From CAZTLE01 sp964614415 (GTDB lineage: Bacteria > Bacteroidota > Bacteroidia > Flavobacteriales > Flavobacteriaceae): a DNA stretch of 29,314 nucleotides. Each line of letters begins with the position of its first letter. Positions within the stretch are counted from its first letter, which is position 1. Shown in pieces: positions 22,495 through 29,314 of the stretch. Under the pieces are notes generated by a model. That model did not search any database and was not told the DNA's origin. It saw only the letters and a program-made list of their open reading frames with translations. Where the stretch lies: contig CAZTLE010000025.1 of NCBI GenBank assembly GCA_964614415.1, positions 1-29,314 of the forward strand, written 5' to 3'. The position numbers and the translations under genes are program-made.

Positions 22495-24360
22495 TTAGAG
22501 TTTGATTATTTTTTGTGTTTGGACGGTACCATTCGCTCTTTGCAATGAAAGTAGATACAATCCTTCGTTTATTCCGGAAAGGGAAATTTCGGTAAGACCG
22601 TTAGCGTTCTCCGTGGTAAATACCTGTCTTCCCAGTAGATCATATATCTGGGCACCAATGACAGTTTCATGCGAAGAAATGTAGAGAGCTTCTCGCACCG
22701 GATTAGGAAATACTGTTATCGTATTCAGGTCATTATCCAAAACACTTAGCGTCGCGAATGTATCGTCGATTACCTGAAGGGCGTCCAGTTTTCCGTAACC
22801 CCAGGTCTCATTAGGCACAGATCCGGTGAAGCCGTCTTCATAGCTTGCGTTTTGCAACAAAGTCCGAATCTCAGCAGGGGTGAGGTCCGGGTTCACTTCC
22901 AGCATAAGAGCAATAACACCTGTAGCGACAGGAGCTGCACCACTCACGGCATTCTGTATGCCGTAAAGGCCATTACTGTTTTGCAGCACATTAAAGGCAA
23001 AGTTCTCGTAGTAGGTGTTGTCCGCATAAGCGGCATGGGATACCTCTCCGGGAATGGCAAAATCGACCGCCATCCTGTCATCGTGAGTGGGACCGCTGCT
23101 GGCACCCGGCCAGATCTCTCCGGGACTTCCCTGGTTGTTGGTCATTCTGGGAATACCATTGATGTCTATCCAGGTGTTGTCAGCTACATAATCGGTTGGG
23201 GTGATTCCACCTAGTGAAGTGGCGTAGTCCGCTACACTATAACCCGGTACCACATGGGTAAGAAAACGATTGGTATTAAAATATGTGGACGGATTTAAGG
23301 TTGCATGAAAATCGCCGTCATTAATCGTAGCTCCTTCAAGAATAACTTTATACACTCCGGTGGTACCGCTAAAATCAATTAGTAATTCTCTGCGGTTGGA
23401 AGTGGCTCCAAAGAACTCCACATCGGCTCCCCTGTGAAATATGGATATTCCGGTGAGGAAGTTGTCCACGGCGTCCGAAGGTCCGGTAGGAGCGCTAAAA
23501 GGTCCTTCCACAACTCCGTTGGGACGTTCGATGCTAACGGTAAACCGGTCGTCTTCACTGTACCAAAGATCAAAGCGCAGGAAGCCTGCCTCGGCCTTGT
23601 CAATTTCGAGTTCGACTGTTTCCCCCTGACTTATGTTGGTAGCGGCGTGATTGTCATTTCCGCCGTCATCACCAACACCCAGGACAAAGGGATGTCCGGC
23701 ATCGACAAAATCGTCAATAGCGCGACAGATAGAACTGGTGCCATCGGTCGGACCTCCAAGGGATCCAATGTTCATTAGTGTTACCGAAGGCAGTCCTAAT
23801 TCGTTGATCTTATCCTGCGCAAATTGCAGGGCAACAGGAATATAAGTAGGATCGAAGAATCCGGTCTGCCCGGGTTCAGAACCAAAGGGAGGAAAGGGAT
23901 CGTGTGTTATTTTAATACTTATGATCGTGGCCTCCGGTGCTACACCCTGAAACTCGCCCCCGGCAGTTCCGGTACCATTTCCGGCAGCTATACCGCAGGT
24001 GGCTGTCCCGTGCCCGTATCTGTCGGTCGATAAAGGAGGGTCGTTATTATCCAGTGCAGTGTCAATTTGAGAGGCGTCAAATATGGTCCCGATCCCGTAT
24101 GGGTTGTTGGGATCATTGGCGCCCGTTGGATCGATCATGTCATATACATAAGCAAGACGGGTGTTTCCATTGCTGTCCAGAAAATCGGGGTGTCTGTAAT
24201 CGATACCGCGATCGATGATTACCACCAGAACATTCTCACCGCTAAGGCTATATTGGGTGTAGACATCATCAAGGTTGGTTTCCTGTCTAATAGGTATGCC
24301 CTGTCCAAAGGCAGACACGATGAGACCAATACATGCTAAAAGAGTATATAGTGTTTTCAT
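22495..24360 (-). CDS. Subtilase (S8) family secreted peptidase with T9SS sorting domain
   Basis: Predicted 621 residues. Signal peptide about 1-19. Catalytic triad by motif: D50 (VVIIDRGIDYRHPDF), H117 (RYGHGTATCGIAAG), S473 (NAVSGAAPVATG aligned to the usual GTSMAAPHVAG). The canonical oxyanion Asn (AAGN-D/G-G) is replaced: GVGDDGG puts D231 there. An insert of about 200 residues (240-440) lies between these motifs, partly beta-sandwich like. The C-terminal about 75 residues are a T9SS type A domain (VFPNPVREALYISS ... QKIIKL). There is no obvious propeptide between signal and domain. Likely surface or secreted protease, or a specialised or weakened one. 10-bp gaps on both sides place it in an operon. 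Confidence 0.92.
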   Translation of the reverse strand: MKTLYTLLACIGLIVSAFGQGIPIRQETNLDDVYTQYSLSGENVLVVIIDRGIDYRHPDFLDSNGNTRLAYVYDMIDPTGANDPNNPYGIGTIFDASQIDTALDNNDPPLSTDRYGHGTATCGIAAGNGTGTAGGEFQGVAPEATIISIKITHDPFPPFGSEPGQTGFFDPTYIPVALQFAQDKINELGLPSVTLMNIGSLGGPTDGTSSICRAIDDFVDAGHPFVLGVGDDGGNDNHAATNISQGETVELEIDKAEAGFLRFDLWYSEDDRFTVSIERPNGVVEGPFSAPTGPSDAVDNFLTGISIFHRGADVEFFGATSNRRELLIDFSGTTGVYKVILEGATINDGDFHATLNPSTYFNTNRFLTHVVPGYSVADYATSLGGITPTDYVADNTWIDINGIPRMTNNQGSPGEIWPGASSGPTHDDRMAVDFAIPGEVSHAAYADNTYYENFAFNVLQNSNGLYGIQNAVSGAAPVATGVIALMLEVNPDLTPAEIRTLLQNASYEDGFTGSVPNETWGYGKLDALQVIDDTFATLSVLDNDLNTITVFPNPVREALYISSHETVIGAQIYDLLGRQVFTTENANGLTEISLSGINEGLYLLSLQRANGTVQTQKIIKL

Positions 24361-24370
24361 AGTGCCGGAA

Positions 24371-24994
24371 TTAAGATTGTTTCTTCAAAAGTTTTCCGCC
24401 TGTCCAGACACCTCCAACAAGTAGCAGGGCCAGTCCCGACAATCGCAACATATTAAAGCCACCACCGGGATTTTCCATTTCAAAAGCGAAAACCGTTTCA
24501 CCAAAAGCATCCTTATCTACTTTGATGTTTGAGGCTTCATCCGGGAATTCGATGGTATAGGTCTGCTGTAGGGTACCGCCATACTCTTCCGGGCTGCTCA
24601 CCAACATATATTTATGCTCAGTGAGTTCGGTCAGGTTGGCGTTCTTCTGATCGGTTTCCACGGTCCATTTCCCACGCTTGTTGATATCGCAGACGCCGTA
24701 GGCGTTAAGGGTGAGCTCAAAAGATCGATTCATGTCGTCTTTTTCCAACTTAAAATCGTCAAGGAAATAGGCGGGCATGGCCCGTTCCATTTCCCGCTTC
24801 AGTGCGGCGGGATTATTCCCCAAATTTGCGATCCAGTTTTGCCATTGCATGGCATTCATGTTCATGGAAATGGCAATCTTCGCATTGCCAATGGAGTCAA
24901 TGCGCATGTCGATCTTCTGTTGCATTTGCTGAGCAGAAGCCGAGGTCAGGTAAAGGGCAAAAAAAGTAACAAATATGTATTGTAGTGTTTTCAT
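24371..24994 (-). CDS. Unknown exported protein with C-terminal membrane anchor
   Basis: Predicted 207 residues. Signal peptide about 1-21 (LTSASA-QQM). A helical region about 40-80 (MNAMQWQNWIANLGNN, ALKREMERAMPAYFLDDF) precedes a beta-rich domain, and residues about 183-201 form a hydrophobic helix followed by KLLKKQS, a membrane anchor with basic tail. The main domain would face the periplasm. No family recognised. It lies 20 bp after the barrel gene and 10 bp before the subtilase gene in the same apparent operon. Confidence 0.78.
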   Translation of the reverse strand: MKTLQYIFVTFFALYLTSASAQQMQQKIDMRIDSIGNAKIAISMNMNAMQWQNWIANLGNNPAALKREMERAMPAYFLDDFKLEKDDMNRSFELTLNAYGVCDINKRGKWTVETDQKNANLTELTEHKYMLVSSPEEYGGTLQQTYTIEFPDEASNIKVDKDAFGETVFAFEMENPGGGFNMLRLSGLALLLVGGVWTGGKLLKKQS

Positions 24995-25014
24995 GATCGT
25001 TTGTTCTTAGGGTA

Positions 25015-25608
25015 TTAGTTGAAGAAATAGGCCAGGCCAAACTGAAATACGATGGAGCTGGTTCCTTCGGTATCGCCTGCATCACTTCTGATAATATCTG
25101 AAGGTGTATAATTGAATCGGAATCGGGCCGCCCAATTGTCATCGATCGCATAACTTGTTCCGGCTACAAGGCCAAACCAAATGGTTTTTACACGGTCTAA
25201 ACTCCGGGATCCTCCGTTCACCAGATCCACTTTTTCAGACAGCCGAATGGCAATCTTGGGACCGGCTTCAACACTTAAGTCACCGGTTTTCAGCAATCTT
25301 ACCAGCACCGGAAGATTTATGAAACTGACCCGGTACTTTCGATCGGAAGCAAACTTGTATCCCTCGAGGGAATAGGCAGGTTCCAATTGTAGCAGGAACT
25401 TCTCTGAAATGGGGGCTTTTACGATTCCCCCTACATGAAGTCCGACGAGAAAGGAATTGTCGCTCGAAACATCTCCGAAGAAGTTCGAGAGGTTGACACC
25501 GCCCGTAACACCAAAGCTTAGGTTGTTGAAGACACTGGTGTTGTTTTCTTGTGCGTTCGTATATGTAAAGATGAATATCGAAAGGAGTATGAGAATATAT
25601 TTTTTCAT
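25015..25608 (-). CDS. Outer-membrane beta-barrel protein (PorT/OmpA-barrel-like)
   Basis: Predicted 197 residues. Signal peptide about 1-19 (TYTNAQ). An eight-strand barrel pattern follows: LSFGVTGGVNLSNFFGD, FLVGLHVGGIVKAPISEKF, LLQLEPAYSLEGYKF, FINLPVLVRLL, LSVEAGPKIAIRL, WFGLVAGTSYAID, WAARFRFNYTPSD and the terminal SIVFQFGLAYFFN. The strand GVTGGVNLSN and ELINLPVLV-type motif are typical of the porin-family/PorT-like barrels of Bacteroidota. Co-transcribed with its neighbours (15- and 20-bp gaps). Specific role unknown. Confidence 0.88.
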   Translation of the reverse strand: MKKYILILLSIFIFTYTNAQENNTSVFNNLSFGVTGGVNLSNFFGDVSSDNSFLVGLHVGGIVKAPISEKFLLQLEPAYSLEGYKFASDRKYRVSFINLPVLVRLLKTGDLSVEAGPKIAIRLSEKVDLVNGGSRSLDRVKTIWFGLVAGTSYAIDDNWAARFRFNYTPSDIIRSDAGDTEGTSSIVFQFGLAYFFN

Positions 25609-25623
25609 GACGTTGATTTTTGA

Positions 25624-27252
25624 TTAGCGTATGCTGTTGAACACCTGATTAATAGTGCCTGAATATTGTTGGAATAAATAATCGAAAGCTCCTACGGTGA
25701 CTACCCGGGTTCCTCCATTGCGTCGAAGTGTTTTTCCCACCCAGGTAAAAGTTCCAACCTCAGAGTAGGTATTTCCGTATACCTGGTTCCCCTGGGTCTC
25801 GAATTCCACACTCATTCCCATGTACTCCAGGGAATTGGCAATGGTGTATAGTGCTTCTTGCGAATTGGAAGTGGGCACATCATAAACCGAAACGCTTACC
25901 ACCTGATCGGGAGACATGGCCTGGGCCGTTAGAATGGGAAGCTGAGGTGCGGGTCGCATCATGGTTTGCCATCCGCCAGGTACGGCAAAGGACAGGGAGC
26001 TACCACTGCTTCCACCTCCCGAATTGCCTCCGCCTGTATTTCCTCCACCTCTGTTGACTACGGTAGTCGTGCTAATAGAGGTCGTTGGTGCAGATCCCCA
26101 GGAGGAAACAATGTCGTCGACTTTTTTCCGAAGAAAGGAATCATCCTTAAGAGCCATAGGAGTGGCACCCATTTGATTCGCTGCATGAACGTCAACGATC
26201 GTATAACGGGGGTCTCCGTTTTGAGCTTGGGTGATGAATTCATTGAGTTGTTGCATTCCCGACGCAAAGGCTTCTTCGGCCGAGGCAATGCTGCCCAACC
26301 CTTCGCCGCCGATGCCTGTGGCTTCGATAGCATAATATTCTCCATTCAGTTTGAATCCGGGATAGGCGTGACCCGGAACCAGGTAAATGATCGGATCGAG
26401 TCCGGCATTGGAAAGTATGCTGGCGTACAATAGGCTTAGCTCAAGACACAAGCCAGTGTTCCCTGTGATCACCTCCCGGGGGAGTCTGTTTTGCTGTGAA
26501 AATCGGGAGACATCTGTAAGCGATTCAGGAATACCTTTGGTTCCGCTGTAGACCATATGCGACAGTAATGTGGCGTTGTAAATACCCGCTAAGAAACGAA
26601 CGGCCTCATTAGGGTCCTTACTAACGGAAGCACTTTCTCCCATTAAGATCTTTTCCTGTATGTTCTGGGTGTAGTACTGAACGATAGGATCGTTTGGGGT
26701 AACAAAGCAAGCAAGCAACGCGTCATTGTTATACACATCCCCCCAGCCTGCAATCTCTTCCGGAGGAATGTTGGTAAACATGTATTCGCTTCGGTTGCTG
26801 ATCCGGAAGTTGAACTCTTCGTCAATGATGTCATCTTCGGAAGCACCGTCCCAGGAAACCTCGATCTCCACCTTTTCGGTAGATTCGGTCGTTTTCTCTG
26901 TGATGGTTTCCGGTAGTTTCGGATAACACCGTACGGAGGCGGTCTGACCTTCGAACATTTCGCCTATCACATCCAATTCGGTCCATTCAATAATTCCCGG
27001 AATGCGATAGCGCACGGTCACATCCTCCAGTACGGATCTGGAAGAATTGGTGATTTTGGCTTTGAACAAGTAGTACTTACCGTCTAATGCTTCTTCGTTG
27101 GCATAGACGTTATGTGCCGCAGGCATAAGGGTACTGGTTTTCGCGATATCCAGGTCCAAACTTCCTTCTCCGGAGGAGGGAAGAACGAAACTGGCACCTA
27201 GAAGACCCAGGCCTACAACGACAATGGCAATAGGAATGGCTAATTTTTTCAT
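25624..27252 (-). CDS. Transglutaminase-like domain protein, membrane anchored
   Basis: Predicted 542 residues. One N-terminal membrane helix (about 4-25) or uncleaved signal, a beta-sandwich domain (about 55-155), then a papain-like transglutaminase core with C269 (GNTGLCLELSLLYASIL), H295 (VPGHAYPGF) and E310 (YYAIEATG) at the Cys-His-Asp/Glu triad positions. A Gly/Ser/Asn-rich linker (about 402-420) leads to a C-terminal alpha/beta domain of about 120 residues. Such proteins often act as proteases or amidases or as inactive binding modules. Its catalytic core would lie in the periplasm. It heads the envelope cluster after an 89-bp gap from the S74 protein gene. Natural substrate unknown. 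Confidence 0.85.
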   Translation of the reverse strand: MKKLAIPIAIVVVGLGLLGASFVLPSSGEGSLDLDIAKTSTLMPAAHNVYANEEALDGKYYLFKAKITNSSRSVLEDVTVRYRIPGIIEWTELDVIGEMFEGQTASVRCYPKLPETITEKTTESTEKVEIEVSWDGASEDDIIDEEFNFRISNRSEYMFTNIPPEEIAGWGDVYNNDALLACFVTPNDPIVQYYTQNIQEKILMGESASVSKDPNEAVRFLAGIYNATLLSHMVYSGTKGIPESLTDVSRFSQQNRLPREVITGNTGLCLELSLLYASILSNAGLDPIIYLVPGHAYPGFKLNGEYYAIEATGIGGEGLGSIASAEEAFASGMQQLNEFITQAQNGDPRYTIVDVHAANQMGATPMALKDDSFLRKKVDDIVSSWGSAPTTSISTTTVVNRGGGNTGGGNSGGGSSGSSLSFAVPGGWQTMMRPAPQLPILTAQAMSPDQVVSVSVYDVPTSNSQEALYTIANSLEYMGMSVEFETQGNQVYGNTYSEVGTFTWVGKTLRRNGGTRVVTVGAFDYLFQQYSGTINQVFNSIR

Positions 27253-27341
27253 CGGTTTCAGTATTTGGTTAATCTTAAATTGTTGAAATAGAAGGTTTCA
27301 CATTAGATCATCGGATGAAGTTCAAAATGTCATCACGGTAA

Positions 27342-29314
27342 TTATTTTGAAGGAGTCAGGGAAGCAGATTCTTTATCCAAAAGTGACTTTAGCATTGTCT
27401 CTAGCTCCGAAACTCTCGCTTCCAATGTCTTGAGCCGTTTGTTTTCTTCTTCAAGGGTCTCTACCTTCTTGTGCAGAGCTTTAATGGACTGCACATAGAG
27501 CGCATCGTAGGTGCCGTAGGCCGTCTGGTAGAAGCCCTGATTGTCCAATTGGACATTTTCGGGAAAAACGGTTTTGAGTTCCTGGGCAATAAATCCGTAT
27601 TGAATACCTTCCGGTCTTTGTGTTCCGGTTTGTGTATCATCCCATTGGTAAGTGACTCCACGCATTTGGAGGAGTTTATTCAGTGCTAGTTCTTCGTCAA
27701 AAGTTTCGATGTTGGTCTTAAGCCGGGCATCGCTATTTGCCAACCAATCACCGGCGGCAGTTTTGGAAGCATTACCCTCGATCTCCAGCATGTTGGTGGT
27801 TGGGATGCGAGATAATCCGGTCCTCCCGTTTTTAAGGACCGTTATTGCATTATCGCTCGTGTTATTGGCGACGACAAACAGTCGATCCGTGCCAACTGCC
27901 GCCGTAGTGCTGCCTGGTGAGTAGGAGGCACTATCGTATCCTATGACGACTTCTCCGTAGGAATAGGCCACGGTTCCCAATCCCTGTGCGTTGGAATTGT
28001 CACCGCGTGCCTCGCCACCAATGAAACCGGCCGCGTTTTCTCCGTTGGCTACGCCGCCAAGAGCCAGCGCATACTGGTCTGTGGCTTCACCGTTCCAAGC
28101 AAATGAGGTCTCACCACTTGCTATTCCACCGGTAGAGGCCACGGCATTCTCACCGGAAGCATCCGCTCCAAATCCTACAGCTGTTGCATTGAGGTCAGAC
28201 GCAGACGCATTATCCCCCATCGAGATACCGGAGACCCCGGTCGTACTGGCCCCTGAACCATAGGAGAAACCATTGGTTGCGGCCGAAGAGACGTTGCCTC
28301 CCATAAGGGCCATTGAGCTATCTCCGGAGGCAGTACCGCCAAAACTAATAGCACCAACTCCCGAAGCATTACCGCTCCACGCAAAGGCGCTTTGACCGGA
28401 GGCCGTTGCGAATGGAAATGCGACAGAGTTATCACCCGAAGCAATGCCTCCGGTAAATGCTGTCGCGCTACCACCGGATGCGTTTGCTCCGAATCCCAGA
28501 GCAGTGGCATTACTCCCGGAAGCAGATGAGTTGTCCCCCATTGATATTCCGGAAGTTCCTGTCGTGCTGGCCCCGGAACCATAGGAGAAACCATTGGTTG
28601 CGGCTGAAGAGACGTTGCCTCCCATAAGGGCCATTGAGCTATCTCCGGAGGCAGTACCGCCAAAACTAATAGCACCTACTCCCAAAGCATTACCGCTCCA
28701 TGCAAAGGCGTTTTGCCCAGAGGCGGTCGCAAATGGAAATGCAACTGAGTTATCCCCTGAAGCAATACCTCCGGTAAATGCCGTGGCATTTCCACCTGAT
28801 GCATTAGCTCCAAACCCAAGGGCAGTGGCGTTCGTACCGGACGCAGATGCATTATCACCCATTGATATGGCTGAAATACCTGATGTACTGGCTCCTGAAC
28901 CATAGGAAAAACCGTTGGTTGCGGCCGAAGAGACATTACCTCCCATAAGGGCCATTGAGCTATCTCCGGAGGCAGTACCGCCAAAACTAATAGCACCAAC
29001 TCCCGAAGCATTACCGCTCCACGCAAAGGCGCTTTGACCGGAGGCCGTTGCGAATGGAAATGCGACAGAGTTATCACCCGAAGCAATGCCTCCGGTAAAT
29101 GCTGTCGCGCTACCACCGGATGCGTTTGCTCCGAATCCCAGAGCAGTGGCATTACTCCCGGAAGCAGATGAGTTGTCCCCCATTGATATTCCGGAAGTTC
29201 CTGTCGTGCTGGCCCCGGAACCATAGGAGAAACCATTGGTTGCGGCTGAAGAGACGTTGCCTCCCATAAGGGCCATTGAGCTATCTCCGGAGGCAGTACC
29301 GCCAAAACTAATAG
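27342..29314 (-). CDS. Repetitive surface protein with YadA-head-like repeats and C-terminal S74 chaperone (5' end outside the window)
   Basis: The frame is open to the right edge, so the N-terminus is missing; 657 residues are visible. Most of it is a 107-residue repeat (321 bp) made of about 14-residue units such as ASGDNSVAFPF, GNASGVGAISFGG and SGSNATALGFGA, the pattern of trimeric YadA-type beta-roll heads. Then an ordinary linker (about 27790-27960), and a peptidase S74/intramolecular chaperone domain with SDARLK (Ser codon 27734-27732, Lys five residues later, the self-cleavage dyad). A coiled coil ends it (KKVETLEEENKRLKTLEARV). Probably a trimeric surface fibre that is folded with help of, then cleaved from, its tail. 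Export route not visible here. Confidence 0.88.
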   Translation of the reverse strand, partial: ISFGGTASGDSSMALMGGNVSSAATNGFSYGSGASTTGTSGISMGDNSSASGSNATALGFGANASGGSATAFTGGIASGDNSVAFPFATASGQSAFAWSGNASGVGAISFGGTASGDSSMALMGGNVSSAATNGFSYGSGASTSGISAISMGDNASASGTNATALGFGANASGGNATAFTGGIASGDNSVAFPFATASGQNAFAWSGNALGVGAISFGGTASGDSSMALMGGNVSSAATNGFSYGSGASTTGTSGISMGDNSSASGSNATALGFGANASGGSATAFTGGIASGDNSVAFPFATASGQSAFAWSGNASGVGAISFGGTASGDSSMALMGGNVSSAATNGFSYGSGASTTGVSGISMGDNASASDLNATAVGFGADASGENAVASTGGIASGETSFAWNGEATDQYALALGGVANGENAAGFIGGEARGDNSNAQGLGTVAYSYGEVVIGYDSASYSPGSTTAAVGTDRLFVVANNTSDNAITVLKNGRTGLSRIPTTNMLEIEGNASKTAAGDWLANSDARLKTNIETFDEELALNKLLQMRGVTYQWDDTQTGTQRPEGIQYGFIAQELKTVFPENVQLDNQGFYQTAYGTYDALYVQSIKALHKKVETLEEENKRLKTLEARVSELETMLKSLLDKESASLTPSK
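28300..29314 (-). repeat. 321-bp in-frame coding repeat
   Basis: The word CCCATAAGGGCC begins at 28300, 28621, 28942 and 29263, exactly 321 bp apart (107 codons). Units starting at 28300 and 28942 are almost identical, while the unit at 28621 differs at many sites, so a 642-bp two-unit block seems to have been copied recently. The array continues past the right edge. Confidence 0.9.

Noticed and set aside
28175..29305. Long open frames on the minus strand in another frame over the repeat array
   Set aside because: They result from a 321-bp repeat whose length is a multiple of three, so any frame open in one unit stays open; composition (PPEIAQWPLWE repeated) is not protein-like.

Overview
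The window looks like chromosome from a marine-type flavobacterium (phylum Bacteroidota). Evidence: two adjacent secreted proteins carry type IX secretion (T9SS) C-terminal sorting domains, several -7 boxes fit the Bacteroidota TAnnTTTG pattern, the tRNA gene encodes no CCA tail, and the protein families (MoaCB fusion, short MscS, four-helix-bundle protein) are typical of the group. I cannot name the species.

Layout. (1) 1-3102: the 3' part of a tRNA-Leu(UAG), a second copy of the tRNA 3' end 125 bp downstream next to a REP-like hairpin, a probable decayed gene, and an AT-rich overlapping gene pair of unknown function (membrane protein plus secreted PKD/beta-barrel protein). This resembles a small accessory island at a tRNA. 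(2) 3317-6047, minus strand: a compact group of two paralogous unknown proteins and a small partner, followed by a glucosamine-6-phosphate-deaminase-like protein that lacks one catalytic Asp. (3) 6334-8453, plus strand: a TerC-family membrane protein and two overlapping MscS-type channel genes. (4) 8952-13307: a two-subunit molybdenum hydroxylase (isoquinoline-1-oxidoreductase/aldehyde-oxidase type) convergent with mocA and an xdhC-family maturation gene; intergenic repeat blocks of one family in opposite orientation lie on both sides. (5) 14212-19583, plus strand: a molybdenum-cofactor operon moeA-moaD-moeB-moaE-[four-helix-bundle gene]-moaCB-moaA. moeB is split by a one-base frameshift that cuts off its rhodanese domain, and the four-helix-bundle gene is an apparent insertion bordered by the local repeat words. 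(6) 19584-20382: a 110-bp tandem repeat, a terminator and a small membrane protein gene. (7) 20485-21012: a DUF1697 protein. (8) 21099-29314, minus strand: a tight cell-envelope gene cluster (transglutaminase-like protein, outer-membrane barrel, membrane-anchored protein, T9SS subtilase, T9SS beta-propeller-like protein), preceded by a large repetitive surface protein that ends in a self-cleaving S74 chaperone and runs off the right edge.

How the parts fit. Regions 4 and 5 form a nearly self-contained unit: GTP to cPMP (MoaA, MoaC), molybdopterin synthesis (MoaD, MoaE, recharged by MoeB), molybdate insertion (MoeA, MoaB-like domain), cytidylylation and maturation (MocA, XdhC), and a Tat-exported enzyme that would use the cofactor. 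The least explained items are the 4334-6047 operon, the AT-rich pair near the tRNA, and the phased micro-repeats that fill nearly every long intergenic gap.
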